64,000 nt of DNA from Taudactylus pleione (lineage: Eukaryota; Chordata; Amphibia; Anura; Myobatrachidae). Shown one piece after another: positions 32,270 to 44,132 of this stretch. The stretch spans positions 26,505,501 to 26,569,500 of the forward strand of contig JAUIMM010000015.1 in assembly GCA_031769625.1 (NCBI GenBank). Direction: 5' to 3'. Below the pieces are notes generated by a model. The model did not search any database and had not been told where the DNA came from. It was given only the letters and a program-made list of their open reading frames with translations. A program made the position numbers and the translations under genes. Within the stretch, counting starts at the first letter, position 1. Every line of letters starts with the position of its first letter.

Positions 32270-34440
32270 TTTGGGAGAAGGCCAAACCTTTTTTCAAAGA
32301 TGGAGGATGGTGGCTATTTGATGCCAATAGAGTATTTTTGTAGGTTGGTTTTTGAAAAACAGAGGTAGAAATTGTGCCATTATTGATTTGAACCACCACG
32401 TCTAAGAAATCTATACTCTCCCTATTCCAATGGTATGTGAATTTGATGGGAGAAGATTATTGATTGATCCGTTGCATGAGGGATTCAAAGTTATCACTTC
32501 CTCCAGACCACAGCAAAAATAAGTCGTGTATGTACCTACCAAGTGTACTTGACTATATGTTTTATGGTGTCCTCAGATGAAAAGAAAAAATCTTGTTCTT
32601 GCTGGAACATGAATACATAGGCGTATGAAGGGGCCACATTGGACCCCATCGCACATATCGAAAGCTGCAAATAATATCCCCCATCGAAGATGAAATAATT
32701 GCGGGTGAGGGTAAGTCGTAGTCGTAGAAGAGAAAGGAACAACTACATCCAAGTCCAAAGGAGTAGTTAGATTTTCTATAAAGCAGTTCATAGCTTACAT
32801 GCCTGCCTCATGTGGTATGGACGTGTACAGACTCTACATCCATGCAACACATAATCACTTGATCCCCACATGACCAATGTCTCTCAGAAGTTTCTAAATG
32901 ACATAGTGTCTTTTAGACAAGTAGGCTGTTTTATCACATGCGGTTGTATAAGCACATCCAAAAATTGTGCTATGGGTTGATACAAGGATCCATGGGCAGA
33001 GATAATTGGTCTGCCTGGGGGATGATGCTGGTCCTTATGGATTTTGGGGACTGTGCACAAAGCCGGTGTAATTGGGTGTTGTTGATATAGAGCATCAAAT
33101 GTTTTTTGGGCAATCTGTAGGGTTTGAAGGAAGTTTGATATATGGTCTTGGAATCCGACAGCTGTCTGTTAATTTCTGCTTTATAAGGCTGAATGTCTTG
33201 ATGACGATGCCCCCACCTTTATCTGCCGGCATAATGATAATGCTTTTATCTGTACTGAGGTTTTTTTAAGCCGACTGTTCCATCTTAGTGAGGTTTCCAT
33301 ATTTGTTGGAACTTGCTGCATTGAATTTGTGTACTGAATCATTAAAGAAATGAATATATGATTTAATGGATGCATTTGTCGATACTGGATCATTATATGA
33401 TTTTGACCGCATGGCATAAAAAGGATCTAAGGGGCAGGTCAAGTTATCCGAAGGAGCATTTTGAAAATGTTCCATTAGACGTAATTTGCGGCTTTTTCTG
33501 TGCAAATCGACTTGCCAGTTGAACTCATTATGCCTTTGTGTTGGTACAAAGGATAATCCTTTGTTTAGGATCCGTTCCTCTGTAGCAATTAAAGTATGTG
33601 AAGCTAGATTAATTTTTCTTTTTTGGTGGGTGGTCTTGTAGATCCTTTCGTTTTCCCTGCTGCATCTTGTGCACCTGCTTTTGTCCCTTTTCCACGTATT
33701 TTTGCCCCTAAAGGGATCGCTGGCATGGATGTTGGTTCATCTGAATCAGGGATAGCGAAGCCGCTGTCGCTTCTTCACGAATGGTATTCAGTGTCAGAAT
33801 TAACTCTTCTGTTACGCCAGGCAGGTCGCCTGATTGGACAAATTGATCTTTTTCTATTGTCCGGTCCAGCAAGCCAATGATAAACTCTGCAAGCTTCATA
33901 GTCTTGCTGGACTATATGTAATTTATTCTGTTTAAATTTAAGAAGATCTCTTTATAACGGTTGCATTGTGCATTCAATTTCGACCAACAGGCTGTGTATG
34001 AAGAATCCGCTAGAGCATTTGGTAACTCCTTTCCTGCCTCTTCAATGACTAACAGCATAAGATCTAAACTGCATTCATTTAATACGGCCACCCAGCGTCT
34101 ACAAAATTCGGGGTTGGTTCATCCAATTGTCGGGATGTTTCTTACTCTAAAACCCGTCGGTATTTGTTTTTGGCAAAAATAGTCTGATAAAGAGGTTCCA
34201 TGCAGGAACATATCGATTTCGCGTTTGCGTGATTTATCTTCTCTCCATTTGCCTTTTTTGATATTGTATTCATCTTTTTTTTTATGTTTGTACTATCCTT
34301 TTATGGTTCTTAGCACACCATTATATATATGTCATCATACTGTACATGTCTCTATTTCTTGAGGAGCTCAGTTTTCTTCGCTTTCATAGTCTTAACACAG
34401 ACGCTTTCGCTATTTTCCACAACAGAGAGGTCTCCAGCTA
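32270..34440 (-). pseudogene. PLE2 reverse transcriptase remnant
   Basis: From right to left the minus strand shows an N-terminal segment around 33700-33890, then a block at 33266-33505 with DPVSTNASIKSYIHFFND (compare DPVSSNSSIKTFSRLLDK in PLE1), then MPADKGGGIVI (about 33210-33240). RT blocks follow around 32590-32710 (LTRNYFIFDGGYYLQLS, CAMGSNVAPSYA). Frames change repeatedly. No GIY-YIG domain was found, so the 3' part appears deleted. Confidence 0.75.
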
Positions 34441-34597
34441 AGCTCTTTGGGTTGGCATGACAACCCCCGGTGGTGAGCACCGGTGCCTTCAGTCGGACAC
34501 ATCCTCCGACAGCGTGGACCCGGACCCAGCGTCTGTCACATCTGATCGGTGGGGCTAGAAAGTTAAGATCTTTTTTGGTTTTACTGATTATTTGTAC

Positions 34598-34626
34598 CTG
34601 AAGACTGGGTGCTAGTCGCTCCGAAA
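34598..34626 (+). ncRNA. Hammerhead-like motif, PLE2 right terminal copy
   Basis: CTGAAGA at 34598-34604 and GAAA at 34623-34626 flank a stem-loop-sized segment (CTGGGTGCTAGTCGCTCC). It is the inverted counterpart of the motif at 32074-32103. Confidence 0.4.
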
Positions 34627-34679
34627 TGTAGCATCAATAAATCTCTCTGCATCAAGACCCCGAGTGTGGTAAAGGATAA

Positions 34680-34885
34680 CTCTAGTAGCACCCACACCAA
34701 CTGACTTTATGCATCACTAACACTGGCACCAGGGCAATTGTGTCTATTATCAGTGAGAGTGCCGTACCTTTGCACAGTACGTACCTTGACAAAGGTCCAT
34801 GGCTAGGACCGAAACGTCGGAGCTTTACTATGATGCTGTAAATATTTTTTTAAAAAGATGAAATAAAAACTCAATTTAGAAGACT
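34680..34885 (+). mobile_element. Penelope-like element 3' tail
   Basis: It contains CTTGACAAA, a perfect 5-bp stem GGTCC/GGACC with a 7-base loop (34794-34810), then GAAACGTCGG and an ATGAAATAAAAACTC end followed by microsatellite DNA. No coding sequence is attached. Confidence 0.55.
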
Positions 34886-34917
34886 GGTGAGTGCACCCCC
34901 TTTGTTCATTTTTTTTC

Positions 34918-35010
34918 ATATATATATATACACACACATACATACACACACAGTATATATATATATATATATATATATTACATACCTACATACGGTATAT
35001 ATATATATCC
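34918..35010. repeat. (AT)n/(AC)n compound microsatellite
   Basis: Several AT and AC runs separated by CATACCTACATACGG. Confidence 0.9.
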
Positions 35011-35017
35011 CTTGAAT

Positions 35018-35110
35018 ATATCCCTTGAGGAAGTCTGACGTGCAGACAAAACACGTTGAGGTGCTACACTGCCTTGACTTCTCATGTGGACAGATAAGCG
35101 ATTTTTATGT
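35018..35110 (+). mobile_element. Second Penelope-like tail fragment
   Basis: CTTGAGGAA, a perfect stem GTCTG/CAGAC (35033-35047), then AAAACACGTTGAGG: the same motif order as the other Penelope-like tails in this window. Confidence 0.5.
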
Positions 35111-35171
35111 TTTTAACATTGTACATGCAATACCTATTGGTGGACGTTCCACAATATAATATTGTATCTTA

Positions 35172-35688
35172 GGGGGGTCATTCAGAACCGTTCGCGAGCA
35201 AAGGACGCTCACAAACGGGTCGGTTGCCCCACTGCGCATGCGCACGATGGAGGGAGCTCCGTCGTGCGCATGCACGAGACCCGGATAGCGACGGGCTCTC
35301 CATCGCTCCGGGTCTCGCACCAAAGGGGGCGTGCTGTCGATGTTGATTGACAGCACGCCCCCTTTGGTGGGCGTGCCGGGGGCGTGACTGCCAGACAAAG
35401 GCGTTCCCATGGGAACGCCTACCGTCTGAGTCCGGCCCCACTGACATCAGTAATGATGTCACTGGGAGTGATTTTGGCTCTGATAGAGTAAAAAAAACTC
35501 CTGGGATTGCGGCAGTGAGACCCTACTGTCTTTGACCATCGCGACCATCAACATGGACGCTCGCTATAGCTGTGGGTGGTAACCCACAGCTATACGAGCG
35601 TCCATGAGGCCGCACCAAAAACAGGTAGGATGGCCCTGATTCAGAGCGAGCGCTCTGGTCAGAGCGTTCAGCTCTAAATCAGGCCCTT
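35172..35688. mobile_element. Chain-of-hairpins MITE, copy 3 (reverse orientation)
   Basis: The blocks of 10792-11340 occur in reversed order: GCGCATGCGCACGATGG and its inverse, GACCCGGATAGCGACGG and its inverse, AAAGGGGGCGTGCTGTC and its inverse, GGCGTTCCCATGGGAACGCC, TGACATCAGTAATGATGTCA, and GCTGTGGGTGGTAACCCACAGC. It ends AAATCAGGCCC. Confidence 0.85.
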
Positions 35689-35689
35689 A

Positions 35690-36920
35690 ATCCTTTTTTG
35701 TTATTTACTGCTAATTTTTTCTCTTACTTATTTTAATAAAAATACATTCAATACAGAAAATTTGGCTGGGATGTGAATATAATATATGGTAATGATGTCC
35801 CTACATTCAACCCTGAACCAGAAACTCTATGTACTGATAATAATATTGGATTTTTAAAGGGGACAGAAAAGTTCCTAAAGATACGCACAATGTTATGATG
35901 TTTTTTACTTTTATATTTCCTTCTCTATATACAAACATTTTACTATCGAAACTGCCTTCCCGCAACAACTGAGGATTCCAAAGACAAAAAAGACCAGCTT
36001 TTATTACACCTTTTTATATCAATTACATTGTGGATAACCATTTTCAAAGCAGTGTCAGGCGCTGTATATCTCTTGCTTTTTATGATTTTATCAAGTATGA
36101 ATTACCATCATACTAAATATTGAAATATAGCTGCCACCCACCTAAAAGTGGGAGTACATATCACATTCATGTATAGAATTTAATATTGGTAGCAGTGTAT
36201 TTAGCGCCATTTATTACTGCTGTGTATTATATACACACACACATATATATATATATATTATATTATATACATATATTGTATATACACACACACACACACA
36301 CACACAAAATCCCCCACCCTCTTACTTGGAAAGAAGGTGAAGCGGTTATATAGAATAAATGCTTTTTATTTACAATATGATTGGCATGACAATTATATTA
36401 TGAGCAATCTGGCAAAGGAAAATGGACCAAAATGTCCAATAACATAAAAACTAATACACCTTTCACCAAGCGTAACTTTTCCACATACTGTAGGGGCAGG
36501 TTTTCCAGAAAATGTATTTTTATTTCAAGACCATTTGATTTTAAACTTCTCTACGATTGGCAATGAGAGCTTCTCAATTTGCAGGAACTGTGAAAGAAAA
36601 ATCGAATAAGATGTTAATAAGTAGAAAAGGAACACAGGACAAAAAGTAGTATTTGCTTAACTCACTATAGACGCAGAGGGGCTGAGGTTTTCATGCACTT
36701 AAGTAAGGGAAGATGCAGGCACACAATGCATTCTCCAACAATCTGCAAGTTTGAGAATAGAACTCTCCGGCTTCAGAGATTAATTCACAGTCAGCAAATC
36801 AGGAGCTGCTAGCTATTGCGGCCGACTCTCATCATCATCATCCATGTGCCCTAGCCAATAGGCTCTCACACCTGATAGAGCTACTGACAAGTGTGTAAGC
36901 ATCTCTGTACGGATTTAGTA
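35690..36920. other. No recognised feature apart from microsatellites
   Basis: AT-rich sequence with TA and CA runs at about 36230-36306. Confidence 0.5.
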
Positions 36921-36929
36921 TGATTTACC

Positions 36930-37380
36930 GTCGGCCGACAGCGGCAGCCCAACAAGGATGAAAATTCAGATCGTCCCAAGGTAAGTATTCACTAACCTAA
37001 TCCCCCCCCTAACCCTACCCCTCCCTTAGGTTTGCCTAACCCTAACCTCCCCCCCCAAGTGCCTAAACCTAAGCCCTCCCTTCCCTGCAGCCTAAACCTA
37101 AGTCCCCCGGGGGGGGTGCCTAACCCCAACCTCCCCCCAGGTGTGCCTAACCCTAACCCTCCCTTCCCCTAAACCTAACCTCCCAGGGGGGCCTAACCCT
37201 GTCCCCCCCCAGGAACTCTAAACCTAACCCCCTCCCCCCCCACCCCCCACGGCTGTCCACGACAGACGCCCGGCTTACCTTCGGTCGGTAAGCCGGGTGT
37301 CGGGCTCCCGGCGTAGGGAAAATGACAGGTGTCGGGATTTCGATGCGGGAAATGACAGTCTTTAGTATTTAGCTTAATTT
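36930..37380 (+). repeat. CCTAACCC-minisatellite element, copy C
   Basis: The head has GACAGCGGCAGCCCAACA and a GATCGTCCCAAGGTAAGTAT block also found (reversed) in copy D. It is followed by an array of CCTAACCCTAACC-containing units and a tail with the inverted pair CGCCCGGCTTACC/GGTAAGCCGGGTG. Confidence 0.7.
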
Positions 37381-37384
37381 AGCC

Positions 37385-38610
37385 AGTAATGACATGTCAT
37401 TTTGGGGGTGAAAAAGTAAAAAGTGTTGGAAAATGGGTTTAAAGTAGTGGGACCGGTATATGGGGGGAGGGGGGCTGTATGTATGGGACAGGTGTTTTAA
37501 ACATTGCAGAAGCAAGTGACATCTAGTGACCTCTACTATAATATCACAGAGTTTGTTGTGACCCTCTTGTATACTCTACATACTTCACTTGAAAGCCTCC
37601 CTGCTTTGGCAGACCTATAGAATCAGTACACACCATTTTTCACAAAACAATATCCAGCGTTCTCAACACCTACAGTACAGTATGTACCTTTCATGAAAAC
37701 TCACAAAAATCTACAAAGAGTTGTACGTTTATGTATAGCAGACTTTAATGCAGCACTACTAACAAGAGATAAGCTATGGAAGCTAGTACGGACGTCCCAT
37801 CACAACACAGAAGGCTGGACATTTGTCTGACCATCAAGGCAGAGGAAGAACAACCACATTAGTGCTACGTATCAGAAAAGTATATTATCTCCAGGCACGA
37901 GACTATTATTACCTCATGTAACCCCTAGGGGGCAGAATATGCCACTGTATCACTGTGGATGTCGTTTTTTCACTTCAATTTAATCACTCTATTGAAACAA
38001 GGCAACAAAAGGCAAAAGTCGCCTATTGATAGACTACTTTTTGTTTTATTATTCATCATGCAAAAAAAGTTATAACTGGACTCATGAAAACCAGTGAAAT
38101 GAAACTGTGCAATAGAAAGAGATGTGTAAAGGAAATACAATGTGTAATAAAAAGTATGTGTGCTGCAATTCCCAGATGTCTATTTTAATTTGTATCAGTA
38201 CAGTATCTTAGGAGTATATGAACTATATCAATCTTTCTGAAGAATGTTTTCCAAGCATCCCCATATCTATAAATCTACAGACTAGTTTACTAATTCAGTA
38301 CTGTATAATGGGGTCAGATATCTTATTGCCATAATAGTAGATGTAGTAGAGGATTAAAAAATGTACCAACAGTATCCTCCTACCACAGATGTTCTCAAAC
38401 ATTATCCGTAGGTACACCCTGCTTCATGTTTTCAGGATTTCTGTCTGTGGAAACAGCATCATTATCTACAAAGTAAAATAGATTAACTTTCCTGTGGATG
38501 ATTGAAGAAATTCTGAATACATGACCTGCTGTGGGTACTTGAGGATTGGAGTTGAGAGCCCCTGTTCTACCACAAGGTATAACATTTTTCACTCAGGTTA
38601 GTTTATTGTA
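37385..38610. other. No recognised feature
   Basis: AT-rich sequence, no supportable feature. Confidence 0.4.
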
Positions 38611-38612
38611 GA

Positions 38613-39230
38613 CACAGAAACAGACAAATCTCAGGTGCACAACTCCAAATTATTAATAATATATATAAATGCAATAAAATTTTGCAATCAATAGAGGTTT
38701 TTAGCATAATCATGGCCAAGGTTATGGGCCTACCCACCATATCCAGGTAATCTCTATCGGGTAGGTCCCTAACATACTAGGGTTCAAATCCAGAGCGCAG
38801 GACCCCCCAAAACTGGCCCAGCCAAACCGCTCCAGGGCACCACCATAGTAAGAAAAGTGCAGTGTAAAGAGATAGTTAGGAGCAGCTGCAGCTGCATATA
38901 AAGAATGAAAATAAAAAAGTGAAGTACATATATATTAAACACACACAGCAGCTGCAGCTTCTCCTAACTATCTCTTTACACTGCACTTTTCTTACTATGG
39001 TGGTGCCCTGGGGCAGTTTGGCTGGGCCAGTTTTGGGGGGTCCTGCGCTCTGGATTTGAACCCTAGTATGTTAGGGACCTACCCGAAAGAGGTTACCTGG
39101 ATATGGTGGGTAGGCCCATAACCTTGGCCATGATTATGCTAAAAACCTAAATTGATTGCAAAATTGTATTGCATTTATATATATTATTAATAATTTGGAG
39201 TTGTGTACCTGAGATTTGTCTGTTTCTGTG
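38613..39230. repeat. 618-bp foldback: ~283-bp arms, ~51-bp spacer
   Basis: The arm at 38613-38895 is almost perfectly the reverse complement of 38947-39230 (by eye about 95%), from CACAGAAACAGACAAATCTC at the outside to AGCAGCTGCAGC at the centre. The left arm includes GGTTCAAATCC, a tRNA-type B-box word. The transcribed strand could form a very long hairpin. Confidence 0.9.
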
Positions 39231-39949
39231 CCTGCAATTAGTCTCATCAGGTAGCACCTCCCATTATATATATAGTCAGGTTGTGCAGTCCAGAAATCTT
39301 TCCCATATAGTTTATTGTAGAGCTAGAAGTGTGATACACACACTATACAATTCTCAGGCCTACCCAGGGGCGGATTGGGCCACCGGGACATCGGGAGCAT
39401 TCCCGCTGGGCCGGACCCCTCTCTTACTGGGTTAAAGGGGAGAAACCTTTGTGATGGGGCCGCCTGCTGCCGATTGGATTGTCAGTGACTGCAGAGCTCC
39501 GATCAGCGGTGTCCCTCTCTGTTAGAGCCACGGCTGCGCTGACTGCAGCGAGAGACTAGCTGTGCATGCCTGCGCCGCGGCCAGTGACACCAAGCAGTCT
39601 GCGGCTGCGCCTGGTGCACCAGTGTTACTACCCCGCACACACTGACTGGCCGCGCAGGCTGCAGGGGAAGATGGGGAGGCCCCGCGGGCCACGAGCTTAT
39701 GAGGAGCAGCAGCTGGAACACGAGCTGAGGTGGATGTCCCTACATTATCGGCTCCTCCTCCACTTGCCTCTTACACACACAAGTCAGGTGTCAGGACCTA
39801 CTTCCTCTGCCCTGGACGGAGAGGTTGGAGGCTGGGAGCTGTGACCAGTGAGCACCTTGAAGCAGGCTAGCAGTGCACTGTAGTCAGAAGACCACAATTC
39901 AGCAACAGGAGGTTAGTGGGAGTTCAAGGGGCTGGATGTCTGGATGTTG

Positions 39950-41290
39950 TTGTATGAGGTGGGTGTCTGGGTGTTCATAGTGTAGGAGCGGGGTGCCAGG
40001 ATGTTGGGGTGTCAGGGTGTTAATAGTGTAGTAGGGGGTTGCCTGGGTGCTGGAATTGTATGGGGTTGGGTGTTTGAGTGCTGCTAGTGTGGGAGGGGGG
40101 TCCCTGGGTGCTGGTAGTGTGGATGGGGGGTGCCTGGGTTCTGGTATTGTAGGAGGGGGATGTCTGGGTGCTGGTAATGTAAGAGGGGGGTGTCTGGGTG
40201 CTGGTAATGTAAGAGGGGGGTGTATGGGTGCTGGTAGTGTAAGAGGGGGTGTCTGGGTGCTGGTAGTGTAGGAGGGAGGTGTCTGGGTGTTGACAGTGTA
40301 GGAGGTGGTGTATGGTTGCTGGTAGTGTAGGAGGGGGTGCATGGGTGATGGTAGTGTAGGAGGGGGGTGTCTGGGTGCTGTTAGTGTAGGAGGGGGTGTA
40401 TGGGTGATGGTAGTGTAGCAGGGGTGTCTCGGTGCTGGTAGTGTAAGAGGGGGTGTCTGGGTGCTGGTAGTGTAGGAGGGGGGTGTCTGGGTGCTGGTAT
40501 TGTAGGAGGGGTGGTGTCTGGGTGCTGGTAGTCTAGGAGGGGGTGTTGGTGTTGATAGTGTAGGAGGGGGGTGCCTGGATGTTGATAGTGTTAGAGGGGG
40601 TACCTGTGTGTTGGTAGTGTGGGAGGGAGTGTCTCGGTGTTGATAGTGTAGGAGGGGTGTATGGGTGCTGGTAGTGTAGGAGACGGGTGTCTGGATATTG
40701 TCAGTGTAGGAGGGAGGTGTCTGGGTGTTGACAGTGTAGGAGGTGGTGTATGGGTGCTGGTAGTGTAGGAGGGGGTTGTCTGGTGCTGGTAGTGTAGGAG
40801 AGGGGTGTCTGGATGTTGTCAGTGTAGGAGAGAGGTGTCTGGGTGTTGGCAGTGTAGGAGTGGGTGTATGGGTGCTCGTAGTGTAGGAGGGGGGAGTCTG
40901 GGTGCTGGTAGTGTAGGTGGGAGGTGTCAAAGTGTTGGTAGTGAAGGAAGGGGGGTGTCTGGGTATTGGTGTCTGGGTGTATGTAGTGTAGGAGGGGGTG
41001 TCTGGGTGCTGCTGGGGTGTTGATAGTGAATAAAGGAGGTTGTCTGGGTGCAGCATAGCTTTTAATAGTGTAAGACGGTGGGTGCTGCAGGATTGGTAGC
41101 GAATGAGGAGGGGGTGTCTGGGCTGTGCTTTCGTGGTGAATGTGGGAGGGTAATTGGGTGCCGTTGGGGTGTCGTTGGTGAATGAGGGATAAGGGGAGTC
41201 ATTGGTGAATGAGGGGAGTTTCTGGGTGCTGCTGGGGTGTTGGTAATGAATGAATGTGAATGCTGGTTGGGGGGCACGAGCCACTATTTC
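39950..41290. repeat. ~30-bp tandem array, about 43 units
   Basis: Units read roughly GGTGTCTGGGTGCTGGTAGT plus GTAGGAGGGG. Because 30 is a multiple of three, the minus strand stays open for 461 codons as a Pro/Ser/Thr/His repeat; that is an artefact of the array. Confidence 0.92.
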
Positions 41291-41799
41291 GCCTCCATGA
41301 GCCTCTTATGAACTTACACCTCGGACACTAGTCATCTCTTACTCAATCAGGAACAGAATGTGACCTCAAGCCAGTGCATTCGTTGCCTCTCTTCTCTGAC
41401 AACTGTGCTCTGCTGCAACTGACGTATAGATTACTATGTAAGTACAGGCCCTATTTATACTTTGTGACAATCACAAATATATTGCATGTTACACTGTCCT
41501 TTTGGTGTTGCAACATGTTAATATTCAGCAATAAAATGTGCATATGATTAACATGTTAAAGGTGACTGTGAGGCTTCCCAGACATTGTTTCACACTCATA
41601 TAGTTAAAACATATGTGTTACTTTGCAAGGTAATAAAAATGGCATTTGTGCTGAATTTGGCACCGTGTCCATGTTATATACAGTAAAGTATACACTATAA
41701 GAGAGGCTGTTCATGCATTTGACTGTCAAGCTACCAAACAATCAGCCACTTCAACATACATATACTGAGTAGTGTGACTGCAGAATTGCTCTCTGACAC

Positions 41800-42300
41800 T
41801 GACCGAGCCACCACTGTGAGGGAAGGAGGATGATGGAGAGAATGTGGCTGGGGTGTGAGGGAAGGAGGATGATGAGGGAGAGAATGTGGCTGGGGTGTGA
41901 AGGAAGGAGGATGATGAGGGAGAGAATGTGGTGGGGTGTGAGGGAAGGTGGATGATAGAGGAAAGGATGTGGCCAGGGTATGAGGGAAGGAGGATGATGG
42001 AGGAGAGGATGTGGTGGGGGTATGAGGGAAGGTGGATGATGGAAGAGAGTTATGAAGGAAGGAGGAAGATGAAGAAGAGGATGTGGCCGGGGTTTTAGGG
42101 GAGGAGGAAGATAGAGGAGAGGATGTGGCGGGGGTGTGGTGGAGGAGAGGATGTGGCCAGGATAATAGAGATTGTGGATGATGGAGGAGAGCATATGGCT
42201 GGGATATGAGGGTAGGAGGATGATGGAGGAGAGTTGTGGCTGGAGTAGGTGGGAATGTGGATGATAGAGAAGAGGATGTGACTGGGGTTTGAGGGAAGGA
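41800..42300. repeat. ~41-bp tandem array
   Basis: About 12 degenerate units of GAAGGAGGATGATGGAGGAG plus AGGATGTGGCTGGGGTATGAG in the right part of the hAT-type element, unrelated in sequence to the 30-bp array. Confidence 0.85.
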
Positions 42301-42404
42301 GGATGATGGACCTCGCCTCCTCCACAGACTCCACCCCCCATTTAGGGCTGCTTCAGAAATTTCCCGGGCTGGTTTTCCATCCCAATCCGCCCCTGGGCCT
42401 ACCT

Positions 42405-43040
42405 GTCAGATATTCGGTCGACAGAGAATTGTTTAGTGTGTACAGTGCACCAGGGCCTGGCAGTCGGTCGATAACCCTGTCGGATTTATCACCGACAGAG
42501 CATGTGTCGGTCCTGTTAAAAAGACATCATTTGGAATTTGTAGTGTGCACAGAGATCAGCCTGATCCTGCATAGAAAAAATGCTAACTCAACGATTTGAA
42601 GTCCAATTATTGTGTAGTGTGCATTGTGTACTCTCCACTTCTGGGGTTATCGGAATTATTTAGATCATCGGAGTTTGTCTAGTGATTTGCAAATCTGTCA
42701 AGTGTGTAGTTAGCTATACTCTTGGGGTCCATAGTCTGCCACCAGCCCAAACAGAGAACCAGAGCTAATGGGGCTGATCACAGCAATACGTCAGGAAATA
42801 TACATTTAACTGAGCCCCATGTTGTTCCAGTAGCCAGGAAGAGGTCCACTCAAATGCAGATGGGTGTTTAGTATTGCCCTTCAACTAAACACTGCTCTAA
42901 GTGGGACCTGGAAGAATCAAGGGTTATCTGGCCATGGCCAGAGAGGTCATATGGTGCTAGGCTGAGTATCCTTTTATATTTGTATCCTTCTACATACACT
43001 ATGACAGCTATCCACAGCCACTGTAGCTTTTCAAAACATA
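42405..43040. other. No recognised feature
   Basis: It has repeated TCGGTCGA and CTGTCGG words near 42410-42510, too few to define a repeat family. Confidence 0.4.
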
Positions 43041-43042
43041 TA

Positions 43043-43485
43043 CAGGTTGAGTCTCCGATATCCAAAATGCTTGGGACCACGGGTATTTTGGATAACTGAA
43101 TATTCCGTATTTTGGAATATTTGCATATCATAATTAAATATCTTGGGAATGGGACCCAAATATACACACAGAATGCATTTATGCATTATATATACACCTT
43201 ATACACACAGCCTGCAGGTAATTTTATACAATATTTTCAATAATTTTGTGGCTCAAATAAAGTTTGTGTACATACAGAAATTTCAGTTATGTTTCATATA
43301 AACCCTATACACACAGTCTGAAGGTAATTTTATACAATATTTTTAATAATTTGTGCCTTACACAAAGTTTGTGTACATTGAACCATCAAAAATCAAAGGT
43401 TTTATTATATCGGTCAAGCCAAAGAAATTCTGCATTTCGGAATATTCCGTATTACAGAATATTTGGATATGGGAGACTCAACTTG
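43043..43485. mobile_element. pogo/Tigger-like MITE
   Basis: The termini CAGGTTGAGTCTCCGATATC and the reversed CAAGTTGAGTCTCCCATATC are inverted, with TA on each side (43041-43042, 43486-43487). Next to them are TTTGGATAACTGAATATTCC-type words. This terminal sequence closely resembles mammalian Tigger-derived repeats, by memory. Two internal direct repeats (TTATACACACAGCCTGCAGG and CTATACACACAGTCTGAAGG) are present. Confidence 0.75.
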
Positions 43486-43489
43486 TATA

Positions 43490-43929
43490 TAGCTAAGAAA
43501 AGGAAGAGGAGCAGGGGGCTATTCAGCAACATTCAACATTTAGGCTATGTTTTGACAACTGTCAGATCACTTCTTAAGTCATAAGTAATTCTAATTTTCC
43601 TGAGCCTGGAGGCTATCTAGGAGTTTTTAAAACTAATGTTAAAATAAGTTACGATAACCTGGGAACAAAACACAGTTAACGAAAGAGAATAAATAAAAAC
43701 AAATATAGGTATAAAAATATCCCAAAAAAAAAAAAAATTAAAAGTAAAAAATAAATAAATAAATAGAAAAATAGATAAGAAATAAAATTAAATAAATAAA
43801 AAGGCATGGAAGATACAACTATAAGACACATTAAAGGATAAGGTTGTCACTTAATAATTAAATAGGATGCAGTGTAAGGTCAGAATAAATTAGGTCTTGG
43901 TTTCAACTTAATAGAAAGCGAAGGTTGCA
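43490..43929. other. A/T-rich simple sequence
   Basis: It includes an AAATAAATAAAT-like patch at 43725-43800. Confidence 0.6.
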
Positions 43930-44132
43930 TAGACGTGAGATCAAATAAGAATCCTGGGGTTTTGCTGATTGGCTGTTTTGGCAGCCTTGTTACTAGGCAG
44001 ATTAAGTGGGTTAAGGGGTCAGGTGGTTGTTAGCTGACCAATGCTGTGAATTGTGGGTGTTCCTGTGATTGGGGGTATAAATGAGATTGTTGCGCTTTGT
44101 TTTCTCTTTCTCTGTGCTTCATTTCAATCTCA

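Larger units (their letters stand above)
32054..34646 (-). mobile_element. Penelope-like element 2 (PLE2) with inverted terminal copies
   Basis: About 195 bp at 32054-32250 recurs in inverted orientation at 34455-34646 (shared blocks include the inverse pairs of CATGACAACCCCC, CCAGCGTCTGTCACATCTGA and GTAGCATCAATAAATCTCT). Minus-strand PLE coding remnants fill the space between. Each terminal copy carries a CTGAAGA...GAAA hammerhead-like motif. Confidence 0.8.
39365..42395. mobile_element. Large hAT-type element, member 2
   Basis: The octamer GGCCTACC is perfectly duplicated at 39357-39364 and 42396-42403. The termini are CAGGGGCGGATTGGGC and its inverted partner CAGGGGCGGATTGGGA. Subterminal blocks match member 1 (19438-22796) in reverse orientation. 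At 3,031 bp it has no transposase; most of its length is two tandem arrays. Its autonomous partner is not in this window. Confidence 0.9.

Noticed and set aside
39899..41284. 461-codon minus-strand open frame rich in Pro, Thr, Ser and His
   Set aside because: It is a by-product of a 30-bp tandem array whose unit length is a multiple of three; it has no domain, and the array lies inside a non-autonomous hAT-type element.
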